Of a DNA stretch of 64,000 nucleotides, positions 51,099 to 62,500 are shown piece by piece. This stretch comes from Heterotrichella gracilis (taxonomy: Eukaryota > Sar > Xanthophyceae > Tribonematales > Xanthonemataceae): assembly GCA_032358255.1 (NCBI GenBank), contig JAULBX010003999.1, positions 1 to 64,000 on the forward strand. Direction: 5' to 3'. Made by a program: the position numbers and the translations under genes. Position 1 is the first letter of the stretch. The number at the start of each line of letters is the position of its first letter. A model generated the notes under the pieces. It made no database searches. It saw only the letters and a list, made by a program, of their open reading frames with translations, and was not told the origin of the DNA.

Positions 51099-52901
51099 TT
51101 ACCCAATGGTCATGCCATGGCATGCAGCCTGCTCCTCCACATAGCCCTGCACCCACTGCAAGGCACCTAGCCTCTCACCATCACCCACTGCCTCCGCCAG
51201 CTGTCCTTCAAGCTCCGTAACCCTGAAACATTTCCTCTGCCCCTCCGACTGATCAACCAGCTGATCGCACTCCACTGCTATCTCCCACCCCTGCCCAACC
51301 ACCCGCAGCTGTTCTGGCGACATACGCGGTGCCCAAAGCCTTAAGCAGGGGTGCAAGGAAGCCGTGAGGGTCAGGGCACGAGTTTTCCCCAAATCCAGAT
51401 AGGTGAGATTGGGTAAAGCGGGAAGATGAATGGGAACGCGGCCCTCTTTTGTACGTCTTGTGCCGTATATACTCAGGTGAGAGACAGTGGCTGGCACGTG
51501 TGGTAGCAGCTGGGCATCTACCTCCCGTATTTTACCAAACCCCAGACATGTCACTAATGGCAGGAAGCGTGGCCAGTCACTCTCTGCCACTACTGGTGGT
51601 ATTGTGCATCGTCGTCCATCTGTCCAATGTCCGTCAGACTTGACGCTGAATTCCTGCAGGCCTGCTGGCCACCAGGGAAAGCCCTCTGGCAGCCGCAGTG
51701 TCGACCACCATGTTGCCAGCTTGAGAGCGGTCAGCGCGGTTGCGGGGCGTAGGTCCAACATGAACTTGTCATGGCGTGCGTACACCACCTCCAGGCTCAA
51801 ACTGCGCAGGTTGGGCAAGCTGCTGACAGGGAGGCGCCAATCTCCTGGGGCTGTTGGGTAGCGACTGTCCCTCTTGCCCATGCTCAGCGTGGCGTCCCCC
51901 ACAGAGGGCATTGGAGGCAAGGGGAAGGTGATGTTGCCGACCATGGCACCCCCAAATTGAGACTCCAAATCCAGGGACAGGCTTGTGAGAGCTGTCAGGC
52001 GGCTGAGGACTGCGTAGGCACCTGCCAAGTTTTTGTAGTCGAGTTCATCGTCCCTGTAATCTTGGTCTGCCACTGCAGTCACAGTGAGGTTCAACACCTG
52101 GAGCCTGTGCAGGCAAGCAATTGCCTTGAACAGCTCTACTGGAGGCATGCTAAAATCTCGATAGTTGTCCCGGGCGTGAAGCCGCACAATTTGGGCATGT
52201 GCAGGCGCCAGAGCTTCCACCACACCAAAGGCGTGTGAACCACCATTGATGTAGTTGTTGGAAAGGTCGAGCTCCGTTGTGTGCTGCAGGCATTCCCGCA
52301 TTGTGTCGTACGCCTGGTTGTAGGCAGGGGTGTTTTTGACGTGGCTGCAAGGCAGGAATTTATCCACCCGCTCCCACACCAGGCTCTCCGGAAGCAGGCT
52401 GTGCCAGCGCTTGCACACGGTGGCGGCCCGCGCGCGATCAGACATGTCCAAGCACAGCAGCACCTGTGGCAGAGGGACAGAGGTTGTACAGTGCAGGCCT
52501 CTTTGAGAGTAGTGCAAGCACACACCCTTAGGGCTGGGCGTAGCTCTGCCAATGCAAAAAAACTAGGTTTGCTCTAACTATCAGCTGCAGGTCTACTGAT
52601 TGGTCATTGGCCTCAAGTCAAGACTTGAAGTCCCCCCGTTGAGTGGCTTATGAGGGCATATCAACCAGCAGCCACAGGAGCGTTTATTATGCTAAACCTT
52701 TACTTAAAAGAGCTGATCTTTCCAAGCACAACAGTGTGGCACCAAACCCACACCTGATCTCTGAACCATAGTTTTTGTTCAAACACGCTCTCCACTTTGC
52801 AAGGCAGCTGGTACCTGTTCCAGGGCGTCATCAGGCAGGCTATTGAGGGTGGCTTGATCATCAGACTGTAACGTCTCTTCAGCAGTCTCCAGGGACGTCA
52901 T
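51099..52901 (-). CDS. F-box / leucine-rich-repeat-like protein
   Basis: Two exons (52815-52901, 51099-52463) give 483 aa. The intron splits the F-box itself: exon 1 ends LNSLPDDALEQ and exon 2 begins VLLCLDMSDRARAATVCKRW, followed by HSLLPESLVWERV. The remainder has irregular leucine-rich stretches (TTELDLSNNYING, LHRLQVLNLTVTAV, RLTALTSLSLDLESQ, LPNLRSLSLEVVY, LPNLTYLDLGKTRAL), consistent with an LRR substrate-recognition region. Such proteins normally dock to SKP1 in an SCF ubiquitin ligase; the target is unknown. The single large coding exon contrasts with its intron-dense neighbours. The first exon could be missed by gene finders, which would then start in the intron. Confidence 0.87.
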
Positions 52902-53966
52902 GGGAGGCTGCCCTACACTCAGTGACCACACAAACGGGTTTGCTGGCGGGATATCCACTGCCAGCGTTAACGTTGCAGACAGTCAGGGATATAGAGGTGT
53001 CTGTGTAGAACACGATGCAGCTTTGAAGTAAAGAGGATCGGACAACCAGATACGTAACACCAGACAGCAAAGTTGGTGCGCGAGACTTCAGCATACTATT
53101 CGGGTATATATTTTCCAGGATAATGCATGCATGCAAACTGTAGCAATACCCTACACTGGGGTAATGCTAGATGACCTGCTGTGACTGGTGCTAGCTTGTT
53201 GTCATTTTTGCTCTGAAAGGGAACCAGGTTTTGGAGGGCCCCGGCCTTGCGCTTTGCATCCCAGACCCTCCAGTGGAAGTTTATTTTGTCAGGGTATCGA
53301 TACCCTACAGGGTATCTATATCCCAGTGTCAAGTTAAATACCCACGTCTGCTCCAGAGTGACCCCCGGCTGGTCAAGGTTTCTTGGCCGACTGAGCATTA
53401 ATTCTACTTGTAAAAGATACTTGGTGTTTGTTGCACTTAATGCGTTGAACACATAGACAAATACCAGGAAATATACACGAGCCATGGGGTATATAAGGCA
53501 AGGTTTTGGGGCAATGTCCATAAGGGTACGTTGGATGAGGAACGGCCATGTCCTGTCACCAATGACGCTGAGCAAACTTAAATAAATACTTGCTAAAGTT
53601 ATTGATTAATATAAAAGGAAAACAAGGCTTGGAAATAAACAAAATTGTCAAAATAATGTTCAAACCCGTTGCGCAATACCTGGTCAATCACCCTTGCAAC
53701 AAATTGACAGAAGAAGACCTAAACATCTGCCTGTTCAGGGCATGAACACTGCAGCAAACACTCCACAGTTCTAAGAAGTCTTGTAAGTTGCAGGGACCAA
53801 CATGCAAGCCATGCTCAGCAAGCAGGCAACAAAATTTTGGTCACGCAACCACCCAGGTGCGTGCAGACAAGCGCCACTCTCTAAAAACAGCAGCACTGCA
53901 CACTCTCAGTATCCAAATCTAGTTCCTCCGGCCCGCCAACCCCTCGCTATCTCGATGCGCCACGGC
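52902..53966. other. Intergenic: F-box promoter and glycosyltransferase 3' UTR
   Basis: Holds a perfect 14-bp palindrome (53292-53305). The minus-strand open frame 53096-53575 (159 codons) has no recognisable domain and no splice partners, so I do not call it. Confidence 0.5.
53292..53305. repeat. Perfect 14-bp palindrome GGGTATCGATACCC
   Basis: Self-complementary; half of it (GGGTATC) recurs a few bases on at 53310. Confidence 0.85.
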
Positions 53967-56900
53967 TCAGTATGAGGTTTGCGTCGCGTTGTCTGCCTTG
54001 GCATACGTTGGAGTGCCTGCCCCCGCAGTACACTTTGCATCCTGCAGCAAAGGGGTGGTTACATGAATAGATGTGAGCCACGGGCGATTATGGAGTACTT
54101 TCCGCTGCCGTTGGGAGAAAAGTGCTGTAGAAAAACATACTGAAATGCACTTTGGGAATTTGATATACCCTTAGTGTCATGTTTCCGGGAATTTGCTATT
54201 ATTGTACCACTTTTGTGTTTGGCTTCATGGCAGTGGTCTCACCTCCAAGAGTATCCTCCCTCCATCAGCAAACAGCTTCAAAATGTTCTCGCTCTCAAAG
54301 TAGTGCTTGAAGCGCGGCTGGCCGGTCTGGTCCATACTGCCCTTGTAAAACTCCAGCCTGTCAGCCGCGTTCTTCAACACCCCGCTGTGCCACTTGAAGT
54401 GAAAGACCTGCACGCCAAACAAAGGGCTGGGCAAGGGCAGCGACATCAGAGCTAAATGAACTACTTGATTACAAACAGTCAGGCCTTGGCCACTTCAAAG
54501 GCTTGCCTGACCATGGCTACTCCTGTGACCACTGGTGCACCCTTCCTGCTTCCCTTCTAACCGGATGCAAGCAACAAAGAATATCAAACAATTTGCCCTT
54601 TCAGCCCCTGTCAACATGTATTTGTGATGAGCCAATGGGATGGTACAGCATGAACACAGTGGCAAGTTGGCACGGGAATTGCATCCACTTGGGGGTATTA
54701 TCCCCACCTTTAGGACCTGTGGGTACCGCAGCATCTGCCATTGCCCAGGCTCAGTCCTTGACGTCTTGTACTTGTACCGAGACTTATACTTGTAGTAGGG
54801 CGTTAATCTGTACAGGTCAGCCGCCCCGTAGAACCCTCCCCTGCAGCATGCCAAAAAAGGGGTGGGGACCAGCCAGACAGCGCACAAAACCATCGCTTCC
54901 CACCAACATTTTGCAAAATATCTTCTTTGTGCCTGACAGCAATAACAGAATTGATTGCATAACGATGCACTCATAACCCATAAGGAAAAAAGAGGTCGCT
55001 GTCCCCGGTGCTAGTCATGCGAGCATCTGACCCGCTTGCGTCAGCATGGCACTGGCACCAATACCAATATGTACCGTGTGGGACCAAGCGCACACCAAGG
55101 GGGTCCCCTCCTCTGATTCAATCGCCAGAATACATGTCTCTAACTAATTACGCAAAATGCCAGCAAAAAGCTGGGAGGCAGTGGCATTGTACTCTGCGCA
55201 CACAGCCACCCGCTGAGGTTTAGCTGTCATGCGTGCCTTTCAGGTGGCTTGATCATTGGCATTGCGGTAGTACCAAGCAAGCCGCATGTGGTATGGTATG
55301 TGGTATGGTATGTGGTATGGCATGTGGTATGGCAGTGATTGCTGCTTTAGGGTTGCCACTTTGACACAATGTCCCACCTGCGATTTGGCTGGTCGCGCTT
55401 CGCAGCCCCAAAGTAAGCCTTGGCGGTGTCTGGTTCGACAATGTAGTGGTTGCCTGTGTTGGATCGCAGGTATGCCTTGAAGGCGGTGGTCTTCCAGATG
55501 TAGCCGCCCGTCAGCTGCTTTACCACCAGGCAGTCGAGGGGAAACTGGCCCCATATGTCCACATCTGCAGTGGGTTTCAGCGTACTGTTATCAATCTGTT
55601 ACCTAGAATTATCAAAATAACACAAAGTTTTGCCAGCGACCTTCTAGCTCCGCCATTGTCATTCAGAACGTTCTTAAGTTCAGAAATTTGATCAGAAAAC
55701 AGGTTCAAATGTTTGCACAAATTGCGGATGGTTTCCCGCACACCAGATAAATATTGCACAATTCCCTGCCACTGAGTGCTGCCCCGGCAAGTCTTGCACC
55801 ATTGCTGAACCTGGCAATGGAAGGGTTGTGCAGTTTTCCATTTTGACCAGGGCCACCTCAGCCGAAGAACCATCAGAACACTGATGCCATGGTAAGAATG
55901 AGGCACCTGGTCCCCCTCTTTCAAACCTACCATCAGCGAGAACAAGGCATCGATTCTCCTCCCCTCCCCACCCCTCCGCCAACCCCACATACCTGGCTGC
56001 AGCGCTGGCAAGCCACCGTCCCCAGCCACCCTGTCCACCAGCGACCCCAGGATCCAGCTTGACTTCATCTGGTCTGCCCGGGCCACCACCTCCTGAATGG
56101 TGGGCGCAACCTCGGTGAAGTTGTAGAACTCATCGGCGTCAGCGATGACGATCCAGTCCTCGGGCCAGGTCACCTCGGCCTCCAGGTACTGCAGCTTGAT
56201 CTGCACCAAGGATGGATTGTGAGTAATAGTATGATTATGATTATGAGTGTAACAATGGATTATGACTCTCACTGCCATTTTCAGGCCATGTCACCTCGGC
56301 CTCCAGGTACTGCAGCTTGATCTGCACCAAGCGTGGAGCATGAGTATGATTGTGAACATGATTGTGATTGTGAACATGATTGTGAACATGATTATGATTG
56401 TTAACATGATTAAGATTGTGAACATGATTGTGATTGTGAACATGATTGTGATGCCGGTGTGAGGGTAATTATGATCATGGCTGTGGCTCTCGCAATGATC
56501 CTCTGGCGGGGTCGCCTCAGCCTCCAGGTATTGCAGCCTGATCTGACCACCGAGTGCATATTGCAAGTCCAATTATCGACGGCTTCAAGCTGGGCACCAT
56601 CTTATGCCAGACCTTTGTGGTGGTGGGGATATAAAGGGAAAAAATAAAGAGAATATGTTGTGGCCTTGTGTAATGAACTAGGTTCCAATCCTGACAGTGA
56701 AGAAGGGCAAAAGCAACGCACGAAATGTGCATGGCATTATGGAAAAAATCAACAATCTCAGCTCTGCCCTACGAATGCAATCACGTGTGATGTTCATGTC
56801 ATATGCGGCATGAAATGCAGAATGGCGCTGCTGTTGCCATTACTGTAGCCAACCATAGGGCAAGTACCTTGAGGTGGGCGTCCGAGGAGTACCTCTCCGT

Positions 56901-57893
56901 CCACACATAGTAGGGTATGTCGTGGTCGCTGAGCGTGCGCACAATCTTGCTGAACTCGTCCTTGGCCTCGGGCGCGGTGCAGTTGTGGTTCACCACCACC
57001 AGCATGTTCTCTGTGCTAAACCCCAAATTGAGGTAGTGCTGCAGCCAGAAGGGGAGCATGGTGGCTGCCCCCTGGTAATCCGCCCCGATGAGGGTGTACA
57101 GCCAGATGCGGGGGGACCCGGGGGGCGGGCTGCTGGGGTCGAAATCCTCCTCGTCGTCGTCCCAGTGCCGGTGCCGCTTGGGCTTGAAGCCCTCGTTGAG
57201 CCTGGAGCGCACCCTGACGGGCGGGGGCAGCGTCTTTTGGCGCCTGGTGAGGTAGGATAGGATCCCCGTTGGGGGTGGTTTCCTGTCCCCGAGAATTACC
57301 ACTTTGGTGGCTGTGCCCGTGCCCTTGACTGGCACATAGAGGTCTGCCATGTCTACCTTGTGCACCCGCTTGTGCTTCATGAGGTGCTTGGCCTTGGGGG
57401 GCCTGCGTGCCATGGCATAGGGATTAGGGTTCCGTCTTAGGGTTTTAGGATTGGTGTTTGCCACCTGTGTACCATTGGAGGCTTTGATGCACAGTGGATA
57501 GCTTTGTACGGGAAGAACCAACCAGCCAATTGCGTGTAGGTATTGTCCAACCCACTTGGTGGTGGCACCGCCCTTGCTCCTATACATGGCTGATAAAGAT
57601 GAAACGTTTATTATAAACCATCTAAGCGCTCTTTGCGCCCAATCGACTTAAAAAGCGCTTGACCCCCCATTATAATAGAACAATATTTAAGTTTTTACTC
57701 TCGCAACCCACCTGGTGGCGGCACTGCCCCTGCTCCTCAGGTAGCTGAGCACCAGCGGCGCCACCACCATGCTGCACACTTGGAGTATGAGCAGCAACAC
57801 CAGGCAGCGCGTGATGTTCCACTTGCCCCTCAGCTGTGGCTTGGGGGCCTTCGCAGGCGAGGGGAAGCTGCCCTGGGAGCCCGAGCGCTTCAT
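53967..57893 (-). CDS. Type II membrane glycosyltransferase (GT2-like / GT92-like, DxD)
   Basis: Seven exons give 494 aa: 57712-57893, 56868-57402, 55993-56200, 55378-55564, 54708-54840, 54243-54407, 53967-54041. A short basic cytosolic tail (MKRSGSQGSFPSPAKAPKPQ) precedes a signal anchor at about 30-52 (CLVLLLILQVCSMVVAPLVL), then a basic, Pro-rich stem. The catalytic part begins LYTLIGADYQGAATMLPFWL and has MLVVVNHNCTAPEA, LEAEVTWPEDWIVIADADEF with the DxD motif Asp260-Ala-Asp262, and later VVKQLTGGYIWKTTAFKAYL and VFHFKWHSGVLKNAADRLEF. This layout is that of Golgi glycosyltransferases that recruit nucleotide sugars through a metal at DxD; donor and acceptor are unknown. An in-frame ATG at 58031 would add 46 residues and is an alternative start. 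Introns contain copies of the exon 1 donor and exon 3 acceptor. Confidence 0.88.
55283..55335 (+). repeat. TGTGGTATGG minisatellite
   Basis: About four copies of a 10-11 bp unit inside glycosyltransferase intron 4, close to the exon 4 donor. Confidence 0.92.
56160..56545 (+). repeat. Three copies of the glycosyltransferase exon 3 acceptor edge
   Basis: The true edge 56160-56211 is repeated nearly exactly at 56282-56332 (CACCTCGGCCTCCAGGTACT) and less well at 56500-56545. A GATTGTGAACAT simple repeat fills the gap between the second and third copies. Confidence 0.92.
56340..56452 (+). repeat. GATTGTGAACAT simple repeat
   Basis: Imperfect 6/12-bp units between two exon-edge copies in glycosyltransferase intron 2. 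Confidence 0.92.
57553..57745 (+). repeat. Copy of the glycosyltransferase exon 1 donor edge
   Basis: 57547-57588 resembles 57705-57742 (CCACCTGGTGGCGGCACTGC versus CCACTTGGTGGTGGCACCGC). Confidence 0.82.
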
Positions 57894-59551
57894 GGCCTTG
57901 TGCACTGAAACCAGGGGCAGGTGGGCAGGATGAGTTGATGTCACTGAGACGCTGTCACATCCTGATAATGTAGGAATGGGAGGCAAATTCATTCCAGCAT
58001 ATGGAGAAACTGAGGGTGGGAGGGGACCCAATTTTCAAAAGCCACCTTGTACATCCCTGTCACCCATCAACACCATAGCAGAGGGCATCATGCAGGCAGG
58101 GTTCGCTCCAACACTGCAACCACTTACGTGGCTCGGTTCCACGGAACATCTTGCAGGTGTTATTGGCAGCGCCTTGGCCTCAGGCAGTCATGGTCCTCAT
58201 CCACATCCACCCACCAAGCCACCCAGACACGCGGTTGACCCTCAGCAGCACACTAGGAAACCCGTTGAACTGATACAAACCAACTGCCAAAGCTTTAGGT
58301 AGTTCACATCGCCATCGGCCGATCGGCCAACGACGCGGGTGGTGAAAGTGGCTCTCAGATGCAGCAGCCAACACCCAGACTGTTTCACCTGGCTTAAGAC
58401 AAAGTCAAGCTTGCTATCTGCACAGCACTCTTCAGGGGTCCAACAACACTCCAGTGTGTTTTGAGACGTCTCTTTCGTGACGCCAATAGCCTATTGGCAC
58501 GAAAACGTGAATACACAACCAACTCAAATCAACGAAAGTGGGTTGTGCAGTTGCAACTGTCAGCGAGCAGCCACCCTGCCGCAAAGCGGACACTAGTAGG
58601 GTCTGGTGCCAGCAAGTCAAAGACGTGTTGTTGGACGAACAACAACCATACTTGTGTTCTTTTTATCTGCAAAGGCCCTCGAGTTGCAACCTGAACACTT
58701 TCAAATTTACATCGTACAGGGTAAACCCTTCCAGAGGGTTTTCAAGAACGCCATTGATGGCCCACTGGGGTGGATTAAACACAACTTGCCAGGCAGAAAA
58801 ACAGTGTTCTACTCTATTGTCCCAGTGGAAGGTTGGTCAATTTAAAATAGAAATAACCTCGTGAGACACTGCAAGCATGACCAAATCGCTTTCGTTGGCA
58901 CTAATAGTATGCCTGGCCCAGCGCGAGTGCAGCTTGACAAGTCTCTAGAGACAAGCTTAAGAGGATCAATGCTGCCGCCTCACCGCGTAGTACAAGTAGT
59001 AATCTGGATGTAGTGAATTTGTCCAATGGCAGCCTGGTTCAGAAATCCAGGACGAACAAAAGGCACGGAGCCAGCAATCAGCATATGTATCCAGTGGACG
59101 CTGCTTGTACCCAGGTAGTTGCCTGATACTTTCAATGGCTTGGGTACAGAACCCATTGTCCACCTCCACTCCCCCCTCCACCACATCACTGTGCCTAGGA
59201 TACTCCTCCAGCGATGTACATTCCCTCCAAAGACCTGGCAATGAAGCAATCCCTTGCGCAAAATGTAATAAATTGTTGCTACCCAGTCCAATGCAGCATG
59301 TGGCTGCATCTTGACTGTCAAGGCTAGCTTGCAAAGAATCTGTGCTACAAAAGCCTACCACCATATGACCCTGCCCTAAGAATCATTTGCCAGCTGGTTC
59401 AGAAGCTGAACGCACACCACTATCATCAAGCAGAGCATGATCCTCACCCCACTGCCAGCAAGGGGTGCACACCACCACATGCAACAATGATGCCGTGGGG
59501 ACTAGTAAAGTCTTATGTTAGTTCCCCCTGCTATTGGTGCCTCCGCCTCCC
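57894..59551. other. Intergenic: glycosyltransferase promoter and SNF2-gene 3' UTR
   Basis: No recognised gene. A 132-codon open frame on the minus strand (58966-59364) lies in the presumed 3' UTR of the remodeller gene and matches nothing I know. Confidence 0.5.
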
Positions 59552-62500
59552 CTACGAATCGCGCTTGAAAGTACTCCCTCCTAGCTTGATCTTGAAGCCA
59601 AATGGCTTCTTGGCAGCCGGCGGCGCCTCGGCGTTGGCATGGCCCGATGCGGCAGGCGGCGCAGGGCCTGCACGCGGCGGCGCACCCACGCCGCTGACAC
59701 CATCTGGCGCGGGCCGCTTCTGGCCGCACACCGCATCCCCCGGCTGGCCATCCCGCTGCATGGGCATCGCACCGGCTGGCGGCGGAGGCGCTGCGGGCAT
59801 GGGCTCGGAGGTACTGCCGGCAGTGGCGAGCACCTGGGGCGGTGCAGCAGCGGCAGGCAGCGCCGTTGATGTGCTCTCTGCAGTGGCCAGCGCCGGCAGC
59901 GGGGCAGGCGCGGCGCCCGCCATGTGGCGGGGCACGGCGGGCGGCGGCATGCTGCCTGGGGCTGGTGCGGCATTGCCGGCGGCGGCTGCAGGTGCGGCGG
60001 CGGGCGCGGATTGGGTGTGCGCTGACGTGGCGCCATCCAGCACCGCCACGTCACTGGCTACCCTGCCAAGTGCCGCCCCCTCGGAGGTGCTAGGGTTGTA
60101 GCTAGGGTCCCGCCCGTTGTCCTCATCGTCCAGCACCACGTTCACGCCTGCGCCATAAGAAGCATGGGGTCAAGTGCATACAGCTTAGGCTGACAAGTAA
60201 TGTGGCTGTACTGCATGCACTATAATGCATGCATTAGTCCCTGCACTACAGCTTGCAGATTAGTATGTATTCAAACGAATATCCTTAGGATTTGAGTCAG
60301 GGTGCATGATGTGCTCCGCTGGACCCACTGCAGGCCTAGCCATGCGCAGCCCGTTACCCAACAGATACCCTTCTCATCCCCATGAATGTACCCCACGCAC
60401 ATGTCCCCATGGCAAACCCAGCGCGTGCCCCACGTACCCACGACCTCCTCCTCTGTGTCGTCGTCCTCCTCCCCCCCCTTGCCCCCCGCCACCTCTTCCT
60501 CCTCCTCCTCCTCCTCCCGCTGGCTACTACTGGGCCCAGCCATCTCAGACAAGCTGGCCATGCTGGGCAGCGCGGCGGGCGCGGCGGCGGGGGCGGCGGT
60601 GCCCGGGTGCCTGCCATGGGGATGGAAAACCTTAAGCAAGGACTCCTTGGTTGAACCAAATATGCATGCATATAATGAACAGCACCATTTTACATCGTTT
60701 TATGCTTAAATATGACAGGACCAAACTTGGTTTAGCCAGCCAAAAAAAAACCAACTCGCATTTGGATGGACCACATTCGGCCCCTGGCGCAGAACACACA
60801 CACACACACACACACTACATTAATGGAGACTGCCTCCACCATGAGCAAAATCAGCGAAATCCACACCCCTGGATATACATGATTCAACACGATCAATACC
60901 CACTCACTTGGGCGGCCTGCCCCTCCTGCGCGGCGGCTTCTTCTCCTGCTTTGCCTTCTGCAGCCAGTGCACGGGCTGGGTGGCCTCGGAGAGCATGCCT
61001 GATGGCGGCTGCGAGGGGCGCGCCTTGGTGGTGCTGGCCACTGCCTCGGACAGCTGCTCGGGGGTGAAGGACAGCCAGTCGGGGATGTCGCTCACGTCTG
61101 TAGGTTAGGGAAGAGGAAAAGGGGTGGGTTGAGGTGGAGGTGGGGGGGAGGTGGGTAGGTGTGCGAGTGGGGTGGAGACCAGTGACGTGCAACATGTGTG
61201 TGGATGGGTGGGCGCCAGAAGGGGGCGGGTGGCGATGTGGTCATCCGATGCCTAGCAGACATCCCCCCACCCCTAAACTCTAAACCATCTAGGGGTGGAT
61301 GGTGCTGGTTTAGGCTATGCAGACCATTTAAACAGCACATCCCCTCCCAAACACACTTTCCCGCCACAGCAAAAGCGCAGCCACGAGAACACACCGCCAG
61401 GGCACCCTCCTCACCCACCTGCCAGCGGTCGCGGCCATGGGTACTCCCTGTCCAGCCTGTTGAACAGCTCCAGCTCCTCGGGGGTGCGGGCAAGCTGCGC
61501 GTTCAGCTCCTCCATGGTGGGGGGCGTGTTCTCGGCGCGCTTCAGCCGCTCCTCGTCCTGCAGGAGGTCAAGGAGGTGTGGGTATGTGGGTGGGTATGAG
61601 TGCGGGTGTGAACCAAGGGGCCCTGCGCTGAGCCTACCAGCCGCCTCCCCACATCATGCAGCCACCACTATTGACCCGGCCGCCACCACCACCCAGCTGC
61701 TGTCACGTCATCTACCCGCCGCCATCCACTCCACCTGCAGTTTATACCTGCAGCAGAGTCTCCACCGTCTGCTTACCATCCCAACCCCCACATCATGCAG
61801 CCCTTGACACACCCCTCCCCACCACCTCTCCCCACCACCACCCACCTGCAGCAGGGTCTCCAGCGTCTGCTTGCGCTCCTCCATGGATGTCTGCATGTCA
61901 AACCTGCCGGCATCAATCACCTCATTGGCCATGTCAATCTTCATCTTCTGGATGTTGTTGCGCACAAGGGACTCAACGCTGTCGCCATACAGCGCAGCGG
62001 GGGGGGCGGGGGGGGCCTGCAGGTGGGGTTGGACAGTTGCTGGGAACGATGGGGGGAAGACAACAAGGGTGTGTGTGTGTAAGCGCATTATCAAGGTGCA
62101 TTGGTCTTGCCCGGTATTGGGACTACATCAGCACTAATTGTGTACCAAACACCCACGAATGATCCAACCTACATAAGGGGTAGCGTAATCACCCCACAGG
62201 AACATGCCACTCCGAACCCACCCACCCACCCATCAGCACAACCACCCACCTGCTGCTCCCCAGCCCCCTCCGCCCCCTCCACAACCGCAGGCGCCGGCGC
62301 CGCCCCCTCCGCCACCCCGCCGTCCCCCCGCCACCCCGCCGCAGCCACCACCGACTCCAGGTGGATGACCCGCACTTCGCGCTTCTGGCCGATGCGGTGC
62401 GAGCGCGCGATGGCCTGCTCCTCGTTCTTTGGGTTGGGGTCTGGGTCGTAGATGATGACGGTGTCCGAGGTCTGCAGGTTGAGGCCCCGCCCCGCTGCGC

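Noticed and set aside
53292-53305. Palindrome as a transposon terminus or terminator
   Set aside because: Only 14 bp, single, with no matching partner or element body.
53096-53575. 159-codon minus-strand ORF as a gene
   Set aside because: No domain recognised and no supporting signals; ordinary intergenic openness cannot be excluded.
58966-59364. 132-codon minus-strand ORF as a gene
   Set aside because: Lies in the likely 3' UTR of the remodeller gene, with no family resemblance or splice partner.
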